Shown here: positions 43,901-52,703 of the stretch, one piece after another | How positions within the stretch are numbered: the stretch's first letter is position 1 | Layout: every line of letters starts with the position of its first letter | Source of the DNA: Allostella vacuolata | GTDB lineage: Bacteria; Pseudomonadota; Alphaproteobacteria; ATCC43930; Allostellaceae | Length of the DNA: 64,000 nucleotides | Direction: 5' to 3' | Assembly (NCBI GenBank): GCA_006739055.1 | Contig: AP019702.1 | Span: forward strand, 3,187,388-3,251,387 | Position numbers and translations under genes: made by a program | The notes under the pieces: generated by a model | What the model was told of the DNA's origin: nothing | Seen by the model: only the letters and a program-made list of their open reading frames with translations | The model's database searches: none

Positions 43901-46816
43901 CTCTTCGGCGGCGAGGGTGCCGATTCCGCCTGGGGCGACACCAACAACGACCTCGTCTATGGCGACGACGGCAACGACCTGCTCTATGGCGGCGACGATG
44001 TCGACACCGTGTTCGGCGACGAAGGCGACGATCTCGTCTATGGCGGCGAGGGAAACGACCTTCTCTATGGCGGGGCGGACAATGACCTCCTCCATGGCGA
44101 CGACAACGCCGATACCCTGATCGGCGGCGATGGCGCGGACTCGGCCTCGGGCGGGCTCAGCAACGATCTTCTGTATGGCGGCACCGGCAACGATCTGCTG
44201 TACGGCGATGAGGGCGGCGACCGGATCGAGGGTGGAACGGGCGCCGATCTGATCTATGGCGGCTCCGGCCAGGATTTTCTCCTCGGCGACGACGACAACG
44301 ACACCATCGACGGGCAGACGGGCGCGGACACCATCGAGGGCGGCGGCGGTGCCGACCTTCTCTACGGCGCCGGCAGTGACGACCAGATCCATGGCGGCGA
44401 AGATGCCGACCAGATCCATGGCGACGAAGACGGCGACACCCTCTACGGCGAGAACGGCGACGACCTGCTCCATGGCGGCCAGGGCGACGACTACCTGGCG
44501 GGCGGCAACGGCAACGACCTGCTGGTGCTGGGTCGTAACCATGACACGGTCTTCGGGGCGCTGGCCGAACTCGCCGGCGATACCATCAGCGATTTCGGCA
44601 CGGGCGGATCGGATGATGACCGAATCGTCCTCGACACGATCTTCGGCGGCGATACGCGCGGTGTGTTCGCGGCCGATGGCGACACGCTCGACCTGGACGG
44701 CGACGGCGACGGCGACATCTCGGTCGCCGGCGCCGACGGGTTGCAGTGGGAGCGCGAGACCATCGCCGGCCAGACCGTCTTCTCCCTGAAGACCGGCCTC
44801 TTCACGGCCGGCGCCGACACGGTCGACCTGGGCACCATCGTCTTCGACGACTATGTCAACGTCTCCGATGCGCGGGGTGGGAACGATCGCGTCACCCTTT
44901 CCGGCGGGCAGGCCCTCGACGATCTGTTCTATGGCGGCAACGGCGACGACTACCTGGCCGGCAGCCCCGACGCCGAGACGATTCATGGCGATGCCGACGC
45001 CGATACCGTCATGGGCGGCAACGGCGACGATGTTCTCTATGGCGACGACAACCCCGACACGCTGTTCGGCGGCAATGGTGCCGATACGGTATCGGGCGGG
45101 CTCAGCAACGACCTCCTCTACGGCGACGCCGGCAACGATCTGCTCTACGGCGATGCCGGCGAGGATCGGATCGAGGGCGATGCCGGCCTCGACCTGATCT
45201 ATGGCGGAAACGGCAAGGATTTCGTCCTCGGCGGTGACGACCAGGATACCGTCGACGGGGGATCCGGCACGGATACCATCCAGGGCGACGGCGGAGCCGA
45301 TCTTCTCTACGGCGGCGGCGGGAACGACCTGGTCTATGGCGGCGACGATGGCGACCGGATCGACGGGGGCGTCGACGGCGACGTTCTCCACGGAGAGGGT
45401 GGCGACGACCTGCTCCATGGCGGCCAGGGCCGCGATGCCCTGTTCGGCGGCAGCGGCAACGACCTGCTGGTGCTCGGAGCAGACGACGACACGGTCTTCG
45501 GGTCCCTGGCCGAACTCGCCGGCGACACCGTGGTCGACTTCGAGGAAGACGACGCCGTCTTCGTCATCGGCGCCACCACCGATCTGGCCGACCTGCTGGC
45601 CAGCCGCGAGGTCGACGACGGCGCGGCGGAATCGATCCCGCTCGAAACCGGCGGCAGTCCCGACCTCCTCTGGGTCGCGTTCGGCGAGGCGGGCCGGCTG
45701 GATGCATCGGCACAGACGATCGGCGGCGAGGCCGGCGTCCTGATCACGTTCGATGCCGACACCCCCTCCCCGCCGCCGCCACCCGCGCCGCCGCCGCCCG
45801 TACCACCGCCGCCCGTACCGCCCCCGCCGATCGACGACCCCCGCCGCCGCCCCCCCGCCGCCCGGCCCGGGCGGCGAGCCGGGCGCGCGGATCTACGGCT
45901 ACGGGTTCGGGAACGACCTCGGGCTCGGCGGCTCGGCGGCGGACTCGCTGCGCGGCGGGGCCGGCGACGACACGCTCTACGGCCTGGACCGGGACGACAC
46001 CCTCCATGGCGACAACGGCGACGACCTGCTGTCCGGCAACCAGGGCGAGGACAGTCTGGCCGGCGGCAACGGCCGGGATGTCCTCCATGGCGGGCAGGGC
46101 AACGACCGCCTGGCCGGCGAGGACGGCGACGACTGGATGAACGGCAATCTCGGCGACGACGCCCTGCGCGGCGGCAACGGCCAGGACACGCTCTATGGCG
46201 GCCAGGGCAACGACCGGCTGGACGGCGACGAGGGCGGCGACCTGCTGTCGGGCAACCTGGGCAACGACACGCTGGCCGGCGGCAACGGCGCAGACACGCT
46301 CCATGGCGGCCAGGGCATGGACCGTCTCGACGGCGACGACGGCGACGACTGGCTGAACGGCAATATCGGCGACGACGTCGTCGAAGGCGGCAGTGGCCAG
46401 GACACGCTGCATGGCGGCCAGGCCTCGGACAGTCTCTCGGGCGGGGATGGCGACGACTGGCTGTCGGGCGACCTCGGCAACGACAGCTTGGCCGGCGGCG
46501 GCGGGGCGGACCGCTTCTACTTCGGGGCCGATTCCGGCCAGGATCGCATCGAGGACTTCGACCCCGATCTCGACCGCATCGTGCTCGACGCCGACACGCT
46601 CGGCATCGGCACCATCGAGGATCTGATCGCCCGCCTGACCGACACCCCCGACGGCGCCGTCCTCGACCTCGGCCAGGGCAACTTGGTGCTCATCGCCGGC
46701 GTCACCAAGGCGTCGCTGGCCGCCGGCAACTTCGAGTTCGTGTAAGGCTGCGCGCGGGGTCGGCCGGCGCTGGCGAGCCCCGCGCGGCCTGCCGTCAGAA
46801 CCGGTCGACGCGATAG
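40940..46816 (+). CDS. Giant RTX-type calcium-binding protein 2, frameshifted before its C-terminus
   Basis: Starts at ATG 40940 with GGGGGG upstream. About 1,637 residues read normally. They comprise RTX nonapeptide blocks alternating with the module of about 145 residues at about 354-498, 742-886 and 1202-1348, then a terminal domain and a Pro-rich linker. At a run of seven C (45850-45856) the frame slips into an Arg/Pro-rich tail that runs out of frame to a stop at 46816, on top of the next gene's end. Removing one C restores 1,934 residues with a C-terminus nearly identical to RTX protein 1. So this is either a sequencing error, a phase-variable tract or a real inactivating mutation. No signal peptide; type I secretion is expected if the C-terminus is in frame. 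Confidence 0.85.
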   Translation: MAEIILYGGSDSFPADSSPGADSIFGGTGDDTIEGGGGGDFLYGEEGADSLSGGTGADSLMGGNGGDFLYGGTNDDLLYGDLDADSPDYVGNDTLLGDANNDKIWAGSGVDLVYGAGGNDLIDGEDGADSLFGDDNSDTLSGGDGNDLAYGGNNPDLAYGGHGDDVLYGDNADDTLFGEEDADLLYGGDDDDLLYGDDGDDLLYGGVDADTLFGDNDADSAWGDANADLIYGGQGADVLYGDGADDTLHGEDDADLLYGGDNSDLLYGDDGDDLLYGGTNADTLDGGDDADSTWGEAHADVIYGGQGTDVLDGGTGDDRIFGGSEDDTLFGDEGGDLLRGDGGLDLLYGGNGSDTVLGLTVADLAGDSLFGFNFAGGSDTDVIAVVGDEGDTSFRSSNDFLDLDGDGTGDIHVAGSQGLVWKQAYNPADSLTYFSIAPSLFTNAADSVDLGALDFDDYNHLSDALGGNDSVTLAAGETADDLFYGGSGDDYLVGSTDAETIVGGTGNDLVYGAEGADTLFGEGSSDTLHGDADADLVYGGANDDLAYGGLGADVLYGDGADDTLFGEDGDDLLYGGDNNDLLYGDDGDDLLYGGTSVDTLFGGNDADSAWGESNTDLIYGGQGADVLYGDGSDDTLFGDEDADLLYGGDNNDLLYGDDGDDLLYGGTNADTLIGGNDADSTWGEAHADVIYGGQGTDVLDGGTGDDRIFGGSEDDTLFGDEGGDLLRGDGGLDLLYGGNGSDTVLGLTVADLAGDSLFGFNFAGGSDTDVIAVVGDEGDTSFRSSNDFLDLDGDGTGDIHVAGSQSLVWKQAYNPADSLTYFSIAPSLFTNAADSVDLGALDFDDYNHLSDALGGNDSVTLAAGETADDLFYGGSGDDYLVGSTDAETIVGGTGNDLVYGAEGADTLFGEGSSDTLHGDADADLVYGGANDDLAYGGLGADIIHGEANDDTLFGEDDADLLYGGDNSDLLYGDDGDDLLYGGAVFDTLFGGEGADSAWGDTNNDLVYGDDGNDLLYGGDDVDTVFGDEGDDLVYGGEGNDLLYGGADNDLLHGDDNADTLIGGDGADSASGGLSNDLLYGGTGNDLLYGDEGGDRIEGGTGADLIYGGSGQDFLLGDDDNDTIDGQTGADTIEGGGGADLLYGAGSDDQIHGGEDADQIHGDEDGDTLYGENGDDLLHGGQGDDYLAGGNGNDLLVLGRNHDTVFGALAELAGDTISDFGTGGSDDDRIVLDTIFGGDTRGVFAADGDTLDLDGDGDGDISVAGADGLQWERETIAGQTVFSLKTGLFTAGADTVDLGTIVFDDYVNVSDARGGNDRVTLSGGQALDDLFYGGNGDDYLAGSPDAETIHGDADADTVMGGNGDDVLYGDDNPDTLFGGNGADTVSGGLSNDLLYGDAGNDLLYGDAGEDRIEGDAGLDLIYGGNGKDFVLGGDDQDTVDGGSGTDTIQGDGGADLLYGGGGNDLVYGGDDGDRIDGGVDGDVLHGEGGDDLLHGGQGRDALFGGSGNDLLVLGADDDTVFGSLAELAGDTVVDFEEDDAVFVIGATTDLADLLASREVDDGAAESIPLETGGSPDLLWVAFGEAGRLDASAQTIGGEAGVLITFDADTPSPPPPPAPPPPVPPPPVPPPPIDDPRRRPPAARPGRRAGRADLRLRVRERPRARRLGGGLAARRGRRRHALRPGPGRHPPWRQRRRPAVRQPGRGQSGRRQRPGCPPWRAGQRPPGRRGRRRLDERQSRRRRPARRQRPGHALWRPGQRPAGRRRGRRPAVGQPGQRHAGRRQRRRHAPWRPGHGPSRRRRRRRLAERQYRRRRRRRRQWPGHAAWRPGLGQSLGRGWRRLAVGRPRQRQLGRRRRGGPLLLRGRFRPGSHRGLRPRSRPHRARRRHARHRHHRGSDRPPDRHPRRRRPRPRPGQLGAHRRRHQGVAGRRQLRVRVRLRAGSAGAGEPRAACRQNRSTR
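41771..42598 (+). repeat. Tandem in-frame duplication in RTX protein 2 gene, copy 1
   Basis: Recurs at 42935-43762 at a distance of 1,164 nt (388 codons). Only a few substitutions were seen in about 830 nt (for example GACGGCGGCGAT versus ATCGGCGGCAAT near the start). Weaker similarity continues on the upstream side back to about 41626. It spans RTX repeats and one complete module of about 145 residues. Confidence 0.9.
42935..43762 (+). repeat. Tandem in-frame duplication in RTX protein 2 gene, copy 2
   Basis: Second copy of 41771-42598. The copies diverge sharply right after GGTGCCGAC at 43754-43762. Confidence 0.9.
45753..46745 (+). CDS. C-terminal RTX module of protein 2 in the shifted frame
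   Basis: From about 45857 this frame encodes the rest of the Pro-rich linker, then [19 protein letters not shown], about 17 nonapeptides, and a C-terminus ending in GNFEFV that copies the end of RTX protein 1. The ATG at 45753 is present, but the first 30 residues or so are Arg/Pro out-of-frame sequence, so independent translation is unlikely. It is best seen as the detached 3' part of the upstream gene. If expressed it would carry the type I secretion signal without the large N-terminal part. Confidence 0.7.
   Translation: MPTPPPRRRHPRRRRPYHRRPYRPRRSTTPAAAPPPPGPGGEPGARIYGYGFGNDLGLGGSAADSLRGGAGDDTLYGLDRDDTLHGDNGDDLLSGNQGEDSLAGGNGRDVLHGGQGNDRLAGEDGDDWMNGNLGDDALRGGNGQDTLYGGQGNDRLDGDEGGDLLSGNLGNDTLAGGNGADTLHGGQGMDRLDGDDGDDWLNGNIGDDVVEGGSGQDTLHGGQASDSLSGGDGDDWLSGDLGNDSLAGGGGADRFYFGADSGQDRIEDFDPDLDRIVLDADTLGIGTIEDLIARLTDTPDGAVLDLGQGNLVLIAGVTKASLAAGNFEFV
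46751..46786 (+). terminator. Hairpin after RTX protein 2 gene
   Basis: A 9-bp stem, CGCGCGGGG (46751-46759) with CCCCGCGCG (46778-46786), lies just after the TAA that closes the C-terminal RTX frame. This supports that stop as the true gene end. No T-run follows. Confidence 0.45.
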
Positions 46817-48042
46817 GGGTAGAGGTCGATCTGCGGCTCCTGGCCGGTCATGAGCTGGGTGATCAGGCGGCCGGTCATGGCCGACTGGGTCAGGCCCAGA
46901 TGGTGATGGCCGAAGGCGAAGTAGACGTTGCCGTGCCTGGGCGACGGGCCGATCACCGGGAGGGAATCCGGCAGGGTCGGACGGAAGCCGAGCCAGCGCT
47001 CGACCTTCTCCGTCTTCATGCCCGGCAGCAGGCGGCGCCCCTTCTCCAGCAGGGCGTCCGCCCGCTTCCAGTTCGGTTCTGCGTCGAGGCCGGCCAGTTC
47101 GACCGTGCCGGCGATGCGGATGCCGTCCGCCATCGGCGTCAGGAAGAACTTGCCCTCCGACGACGACACCGGCAGGCGCAGGTCGACGCCGGGGTCGCTG
47201 ACCATCGCGTGGTAGCCACGCTCGGTGTCGAGCGGCACCTTGTGGCCGAGCTTGGCGACCAGGTGCTTCGACCAGGCGCCGGCCGCGACCACCAGGTTCT
47301 CGAACGGGATCGGCCCCTTGTCGGTGACCAGCGTGGTCGGCCGGCCGTCGGTGAAGCCGATGTCCTGCACCGAGGCCTGCTTGAACGTGCCGCCCGCGCG
47401 CAGGAAATGCTCGACGAGGCGCTCGGTGAGGCGGATCGGGCTGACGGTATGGCCGGCGTCGGGGTGGAAGACGCCGTGGGTGACGGTGCGCGCCAGGCCG
47501 GGCACCAGCTGGCGCACCTCGTCGGCCGTCAGCATCTCGGCCTTGATGTCGTGGCGCACCCGCACCTCGACGTCGTAGGCGGCCTTCTTCGCCGCCTGCG
47601 GCCCCTCATAGACGCCGACCCAACCCTTGCGCTCGATCAGGTCGGTCGCGCCGACATGCTGGGCCACGTCCATCCAGGCCGCCATGGTCGGCTTCGACAG
47701 GGCGACGATGGCCTTGGACAGTTCGGCCACCTTGGCCGGCTGGGCATTGCGCACGAAGCGCACCAGCCAGGGCGCGATCTGCGGCAGGTAGCTCCAGCGG
47801 ATGGTGAGCGGACCCAGCGGGTCCATCAGCATCTTCGGCACCTCGCGCAGGATGCCCGGGGTCGCCAGCGGCATCGCCGTCGTGCCGGACAGGATGCCGG
47901 CATTGCCGAAGGATGTGGCCCGGCCGGGATCCTGGCGGTCGACCAGGGTCACCGCGAAACCCGCCCGCTGCAGGGCGACCGCGGTGCCGACGCCGACGAT
48001 GCCCGCGCCCACCACCGTCGCCGATTTGCCTGCCGCGCTCAT
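46795..48042 (-). CDS. FAD-dependent D-amino acid dehydrogenase-like oxidoreductase
   Basis: 415 residues from ATG 48042, which has AAGGGGG 5 nt upstream. An ATG at 48072 overlaps the stop of the ABC gene (ATGA) and would add ten residues, so it is also possible. GAGIVGVGTAVALQRAGFAVTLVDR is the FAD-binding Rossmann motif. The sequence continues as in DadA/DAO family members, with the late motif FRPTLPDSLPVIGPSP and FGHHHLGLTQSAMTGRLI. It deaminates a D-amino acid or a secondary amine and feeds electrons to the membrane. Transcribed last in the Liv-type transporter operon, it probably acts on the imported compound. Confidence 0.88.
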   Translation of the reverse strand: MSAAGKSATVVGAGIVGVGTAVALQRAGFAVTLVDRQDPGRATSFGNAGILSGTTAMPLATPGILREVPKMLMDPLGPLTIRWSYLPQIAPWLVRFVRNAQPAKVAELSKAIVALSKPTMAAWMDVAQHVGATDLIERKGWVGVYEGPQAAKKAAYDVEVRVRHDIKAEMLTADEVRQLVPGLARTVTHGVFHPDAGHTVSPIRLTERLVEHFLRAGGTFKQASVQDIGFTDGRPTTLVTDKGPIPFENLVVAAGAWSKHLVAKLGHKVPLDTERGYHAMVSDPGVDLRLPVSSSEGKFFLTPMADGIRIAGTVELAGLDAEPNWKRADALLEKGRRLLPGMKTEKVERWLGFRPTLPDSLPVIGPSPRHGNVYFAFGHHHLGLTQSAMTGRLITQLMTGQEPQIDLYPYRVDRF

Positions 48043-48068
48043 GCTGCCCCCTTCATCGTCTTCGCCCT

Positions 48069-48782
48069 TCATGGTCCCGTGCTGAGATGCCGGCCGATCG
48101 CGGCCTGGTCGGAGAGTAGTGCACCCATCGTGCCGGTCGCGGCCACCCGTCCCTGGGACAGGACGTAGGCGCGGTCGGCGACGCGGGCGGCAAAGCGAAG
48201 GTTCTGCTCCGACAGGAGAATGGTCAATCCCTCTGCCTTGAGCGCCAGCACCGCGTCGGCCATCGCCGCCACCAGGATGGGCGCGATGCCCTCCGACGGC
48301 TCGTCCAGCAGCAGCAGGCCGGGGTTGCCCATCAGCGTGCGGGCGACCGCCAGCATCTGCTGCTCGCCGCCGCTGAGCCGCCCGCCCGGCCGCCGCCGCA
48401 GCGCCTCCAGCGGCGGGAACAGGGCCCAGATGCGGGCCTCGGTCCAGGTGGGCGCGCCGGGCCGGGCCGGCTGGCGCCCGACCTCCAGGTTCTCGGCCAC
48501 CGTCAGGTCGGTGAAGATGCGCCGCTCCTCCGGGACGTAGCCGATGCCGAGGCGGGCGCGGCGGTGGCTCGGCAGCGCGCCCAGGTCGGCCCCGTCGAAG
48601 GCGATGCGGCCGGCGCCGACCCGGACCAGCCCCATCACCGCCTTCAAGGTGGTCGACTTGCCCGCCCCGTTGCGGCCGAGCAGCGCCACCACCTCGCCGC
48701 GGCCGGCGGACAGGGAGACCTCGTCCAGCGCCAGTGCCTGGCCGTAGAAGGCCCGCACGCCTTCCATCTCCAGCCGCGTCAT
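48069..48782 (-). CDS. Branched-chain amino acid-type ABC ATPase, LivF-like (second system)
   Basis: 237 residues. Walker A GRNGAGKST, LivF-type Q-loop segment IGYVPEERRIFTDLTVAENL, ABC signature LSGGEQQMLAVARTL, Walker B LLLLDEPSEGI, and LLSEQNLRFA at the H-loop position, where Gln-Asn replaces His as is common in LivF. It overlaps its LivG partner by 4 nt. It is part of the second Liv-type importer in the window. Confidence 0.94.
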   Translation of the reverse strand: MTRLEMEGVRAFYGQALALDEVSLSAGRGEVVALLGRNGAGKSTTLKAVMGLVRVGAGRIAFDGADLGALPSHRRARLGIGYVPEERRIFTDLTVAENLEVGRQPARPGAPTWTEARIWALFPPLEALRRRPGGRLSGGEQQMLAVARTLMGNPGLLLLDEPSEGIAPILVAAMADAVLALKAEGLTILLSEQNLRFAARVADRAYVLSQGRVAATGTMGALLSDQAAIGRHLSTGP

Positions 48783-49525
48783 GCGTCGTCCAGCCCCAGA
48801 TAGACGCGGCGCACCGTCTCGTCGGCGCGCACCGCCGCGGGATCGCCCGCGGCGATCACCCGGCCGCGGTCGAGGACGACGATGCGGTCCGCATGGCCGA
48901 ACACCACGTCCATGTCGTGCTCGGTGAAGAGCAGGCCGATCCCCTCCTCCCGCGCCAGCCGGCTGACCAGGTCCATCAGCTGGTGCCGCTCGTCGGCCGC
49001 CATGCCGGCAGTCGGCTCGTCCATCAGCAGCAGGGTCGGCGACTGGGCCAGGACCATCGCCAGTTCCAGCCGCTTGGCGTCGCCATAGGCGAGCGCGCCC
49101 GCCCCGCGATCGCCGTCGGCCCGCAGCCCCACCCGCTCCAGCACCGCGTCGGCGCCGGCCGGATCGAGCCGTCGCAGCGGCCGGCCGATCGCCGCACCGC
49201 GGCCGCCATGGGCCGCCATCGCCATCTGCACGTTCTCGCGCACCGTCAGCGAGGGGAAGGTCTGGGAGATCTGGAAGGTCCGGCCGACCCCGCGGCGGGC
49301 CAGCGCCCGCGGCCGCCAGCCGGTCACGTCGCGCCCGTCGAAGGCTACCCGGCCGCGGTCGGGGCGCAGCTGGCCGTTGATGATGTTGAAGCAGGTCGTC
49401 TTGCCGGCGCCGTTCGGCCCGATCAGCGCGACGCGCTCGCCGGCCGCGACCGACAGGGAGACGCCCGCCACCGCGGCGACGGCGCCGAAGGCCTTGGCCA
49501 CGTCGTCCACCGCCAGCAGGGTCAT
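48779..49525 (-). CDS. Branched-chain amino acid-type ABC ATPase, LivG-like (second system)
   Basis: 248 residues from ATG 49525, overlapping the fused permease stop. Walker A GPNGAGKTT, RRGVGRTFQISQTFPSLTVRENV (Q-loop), a LivG-type signature LAYGDAKRLELAMVLA, Walker B LLLMDEPTAGM, and H-loop FTEHDMDVVF. The C-terminal RRVYLGLDDA is the usual LivG ending. It pairs with the LivF-like gene downstream. Confidence 0.94.
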   Translation of the reverse strand: MTLLAVDDVAKAFGAVAAVAGVSLSVAAGERVALIGPNGAGKTTCFNIINGQLRPDRGRVAFDGRDVTGWRPRALARRGVGRTFQISQTFPSLTVRENVQMAMAAHGGRGAAIGRPLRRLDPAGADAVLERVGLRADGDRGAGALAYGDAKRLELAMVLAQSPTLLLMDEPTAGMAADERHQLMDLVSRLAREEGIGLLFTEHDMDVVFGHADRIVVLDRGRVIAAGDPAAVRADETVRRVYLGLDDA

Positions 49526-51384
49526 GGCGCCCCTGCCCGCCGGATGGCGATCCCGGCCAGGCCGCCGCGGAAGGCGACCGCCAGCAGGATGATCGTCGCC
49601 CCCAGCACGAGGCGCCAGTACTCGACCCCGCGCACCAGCTGGTCGGCCAGGCCGATATAGGCGATGGCGCCGACGATCGGGCCGGTCAGCGACTGCACGC
49701 CGCCCAGCAGGACCATGACCAGCCCGTCGACCGAGCGCGAGATGGCGAGGAAGCTGGGGAAGACGCTGCCCTTGGCATAGGCGAAGAGGCCGCCCGCCAG
49801 CCCCGCGAAGGCGCCGGCGACGGCAACCGCGGCCCACTGCCGGGCGCCGACCGACATGCCCAGCGCCTCCGCCCGGCGCGGCGAATCCCGGCCGGCGCGC
49901 AGTGATTGCCCGAAGGGTGTGTGCGCCAGCCAGCGGATCGCCAGCAGGCCGGCGGTGGTAAGCCCGAGCGTCAGGTAGTAGTAGGCGCCGGGCCCGGCCG
50001 CCCAGGGGCTGGGCCACAGGCCGAGGATGCCGTTGTCGCCGCCCGTCACCTCCAGCCACTGCACCGCGACCGACCAGGCGATCTGGGCGAAGGCGAGGCT
50101 CAGCATGGCGAGGTAGACCCCCGACGCGCGCCCGCACAGCCAGCCGAAGGCGAGCCCCGCGACGGCCGCCGCCAGGGGGGCGAAGGCGAGCGCCAGCTCC
50201 ATCGGCGCCGCCAGGTACTTGGCGGCCAAGGCCGCGCCATAGGCGCCGATCCCGAAATAGGCGGCATGGCCGAACGAGATCATGCCGCCAACGCCCATCA
50301 GGAAATGCAGGCTGGCGGCGAACAGCGCCAGCGCCAGCACGTCGACCATCAGCACCAGCGCGTAGCCCTCGGTCGCCAGCGGCAGCAGCGCCAGCAGGAC
50401 GAGCAGTGCCGCCCCGGCCAGTTTCAGGAGGGGGCTTGCCGGGCGCAGCGGCGGCTCGCCGGTGCCGTGCCCGCCGCCCGCCGGCACCGGCGCCTCGCCC
50501 AGCAGGCCGGCCGGGCGCACGACCAGCACCGCCGCCATGATGAGGAAGACCAGGACCAGGGTCAGCTTGGGGAACAGCAGCACCCCGAAGGCGTGCACGA
50601 CGCCGATCAGGACCGCGGCCAGGTAGGCGCCGACGATGCTGCCCATGCCGCCCACCACGACCACCACGAAGGCTTCGGCGATCACGTTCAGGTCCATGTG
50701 CAGGTTGGCCGCCTCGCGCGGCACCTGCAGCGCCCCGCCGAGGCCGGCCAGCAGGGCGCCCAGCGCGAACACCCCGGTGAAGAGCCGCTTCTGGTCGACG
50801 CCGAGTGCCGCCGTCATCTCGCGGTCGGCGGTCGCCGCCCGCACCAGGACGCCCCAGCGGGTGCGCCGGAAGACGAGCCACAGCAGCGCCAGGACCAGCG
50901 GCCCGACCGCGATCAGGAACAGGTCGTAGAGCGGCACCGGCTGGCCCAGCACGTCGACGGCCCCGCGCAGGCCGGGCGCGCGCGGGCCCATCCGGTCCTC
51001 CGGCCCCCACAGCCACAGGGTGGCGTCCTGGATGACGAGGACCAGGCCGAAGGTGGCGAGCAGCTGGAACAGCTCCGGCGCGCGGTAGATGCGCCGGAGG
51101 ATGCCCACCTCCACCGCCACCCCCAGGGCACCCACCGCCAGGGCCGCGACCAGCATGCCCGGCCAGAAGCCGACCAGGGTGATCGCCGACACCGCTACAT
51201 AGGCGCCGACCATGAAGAAGGAGCCATGCGCGAAGTTCACGACGCGCGTCACCCCGAAGACGATCGTCAGCCCGGCCGAGACCAGGAACAGCGACGAGGC
51301 CCCGGCCAGCCCCGTCAGGGCCTGGGCGACGGCAAACGACGGCTCCTCGGCGAGGAGCCGCAGCGTGCCGATCAGGCTGTCCAC
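49522..51384 (-). CDS. Fused LivH-LivM-type ABC permease
   Basis: 620 residues from GTG 51384. The N-terminal half (residues about 20-310) carries LivH landmarks, FGVTRVVNFAHGSFFMVGAY and GGMGSIVGAYLAAVLIG. A hydrophilic Pro/Gly linker (about 315-340) leads to a LivM half with FLMGVGGMISFGHAAYFGIGAYG, YLAMLSLAFAQIAW, LRAGRDSPRRAEALGM and MVLLGGVQSLTGPIVGA. Normally these are two proteins. Here one chain can form the entire channel. The reading frame runs through the joint without a stop, so the fusion is real in this sequence. Confidence 0.92.
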   Translation of the reverse strand: MDSLIGTLRLLAEEPSFAVAQALTGLAGASSLFLVSAGLTIVFGVTRVVNFAHGSFFMVGAYVAVSAITLVGFWPGMLVAALAVGALGVAVEVGILRRIYRAPELFQLLATFGLVLVIQDATLWLWGPEDRMGPRAPGLRGAVDVLGQPVPLYDLFLIAVGPLVLALLWLVFRRTRWGVLVRAATADREMTAALGVDQKRLFTGVFALGALLAGLGGALQVPREAANLHMDLNVIAEAFVVVVVGGMGSIVGAYLAAVLIGVVHAFGVLLFPKLTLVLVFLIMAAVLVVRPAGLLGEAPVPAGGGHGTGEPPLRPASPLLKLAGAALLVLLALLPLATEGYALVLMVDVLALALFAASLHFLMGVGGMISFGHAAYFGIGAYGAALAAKYLAAPMELALAFAPLAAAVAGLAFGWLCGRASGVYLAMLSLAFAQIAWSVAVQWLEVTGGDNGILGLWPSPWAAGPGAYYYLTLGLTTAGLLAIRWLAHTPFGQSLRAGRDSPRRAEALGMSVGARQWAAVAVAGAFAGLAGGLFAYAKGSVFPSFLAISRSVDGLVMVLLGGVQSLTGPIVGAIAYIGLADQLVRGVEYWRLVLGATIILLAVAFRGGLAGIAIRRAGAP

Positions 51385-51406
51385 GGGACGAAGGGCTGGA
51401 CCGGCG

Positions 51407-52606
51407 CTACTCCTGCGGGCGCAGCTTGCGCACCGTCGCGTCGTCCGGCAGGTACTTGGCCCCGTCCGCATAGCGCCACTCGACCATGATGCCCTTGCCG
51501 TCGCGGACCGTCGTCCGGCCGACATAGGCACCCAGCGTCGACTGGTGGTCGATCGCGCGGTACTCCATCGGCCCGAACGGGCTGGGGATCGTGAGGCCGC
51601 GCATGGCATCGACCAGCTTCTCGGTGTCGGTCGAGCCGGCCTTGGCGATGGCGGCCGCGATCGACTTGATCATGCCGTAGCCGACCACCGAGCCCAGGCG
51701 CGGATAGTCGTTGAAGCGGGCGCGGTAGGCGTCGCGGAAGGTCTTGTGTTCGGGCGTGTCGATCGATTCCCAGGGATAGCCGGTGACGATCCACCCTTCC
51801 GGCGTCTCGTCCTTCAGCGGGTCGAGATACTCCGGCTCGCCGGTCAGCAGGCTGACGACGGCGCGGTTGCGGAAGAGGCCGCGGGTGTTGCCCTCGCGCA
51901 CGAACCGGCCGAGGTCGGGGCCGAAGGTGACGTTGAAGATGGCGTCCGGCCGCGACAGGGCGACCGCCTGGGCGGTGGCGCCGGCGTCGATCTTGCCCTG
52001 GGCCGGCCACTGCTCGCTGACGAACTCGACATCCGGCCGCTTGGCCAGCAGGAGCTGCTTGAAGGCGGCCACCGCCGACTGGCCGTACTCGTAGTTGGGG
52101 GCGACCGTCGCCCAGCGCCTGGCCGGCAGCTTGGCCGCCTCCTCCGCCAGCATCGCCGCCTGCATGTAGGTCGACGGGCGCAGCCGGAAGGCGTAGCGAT
52201 GGCCCTTGCTCCAGGTCAGCGCGTCGGTCAGCGGCTCGGAGCCGAGGAACAGCACCTTGTGCTGGCGGGCATAGTCGCTGACCGCCAGGCCGATATGCGA
52301 GAAGAAGGTGCCGGCCAGCACCGCCACCTTCTCGTTGGCGACCAGCTCGGCCGCCAGCCGCACCGCGTCCTCGGGCTTGCCGCCATCGTCGCGGGCCACG
52401 ACCTCGAGCTTGCGCCCGAGCACGCCGCCCGCTGCGTTGACCTCCTCGAGCGCCAGGGTCCAGCCCTGGCGGTAGGGCACGGTGAAGGCCGCCATGCCGG
52501 AATAGCTGTTGATCTCGCCGATGCGGATCGGTTCCTGGGCCATGACCGGCCCAGCCGCCGTCGCCGCCACCATTGCCGCAAGTCCGAGGATGGCCTGCCG
52601 AAGCAT
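51407..52606 (-). CDS. Branched-chain amino acid-type ABC transporter binding protein (second system)
   Basis: 399 residues from ATG 52606, with AAGGAG 8 nt upstream; a TTG at 52624 is less likely. Sec signal MLRQAILGLAAMVAATAAGPVMAQ. The mature part starts EPIRIGEINSYSGMAAFTVPYRQGWTLALEE, typical for Peripla_BP_6 proteins, with VLAGTFFSHIGLAVSDYA and the late YRAIDHQSTLGAYVGRTTVRDGKG. It is the first gene of a minus-strand operon with fused permease, two ATPases and an amino-acid dehydrogenase. Those partners suggest an amino-acid or urea/amide-like substrate (inference). Confidence 0.92.
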   Translation of the reverse strand: MLRQAILGLAAMVAATAAGPVMAQEPIRIGEINSYSGMAAFTVPYRQGWTLALEEVNAAGGVLGRKLEVVARDDGGKPEDAVRLAAELVANEKVAVLAGTFFSHIGLAVSDYARQHKVLFLGSEPLTDALTWSKGHRYAFRLRPSTYMQAAMLAEEAAKLPARRWATVAPNYEYGQSAVAAFKQLLLAKRPDVEFVSEQWPAQGKIDAGATAQAVALSRPDAIFNVTFGPDLGRFVREGNTRGLFRNRAVVSLLTGEPEYLDPLKDETPEGWIVTGYPWESIDTPEHKTFRDAYRARFNDYPRLGSVVGYGMIKSIAAAIAKAGSTDTEKLVDAMRGLTIPSPFGPMEYRAIDHQSTLGAYVGRTTVRDGKGIMVEWRYADGAKYLPDDATVRKLRPQE

Positions 52607-52703
52607 GGACCCGCTCCTTGTCAATCGATCATCAGAAGCCGCCAGAGTAGAGCGCGGACCGCCGGGCCGCCACCCCGGAGGCCGCCCTACCCATTTGGCC
52701 GTG

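Noticed and set aside
40814-45418. Minus-strand reading frame of about 1,534 codons opposite the second RTX gene
   Set aside because: Same artefact: repeated VAAVAIEQV-like strings are the antisense reading of the RTX repeats.
35400-46700. Regular short DNA repeats that could look like a CRISPR array
   Set aside because: They are coding repeats with codon periodicity (GGCGGC...GAC...CTC TAT), contiguous and without unique spacers of fixed length.
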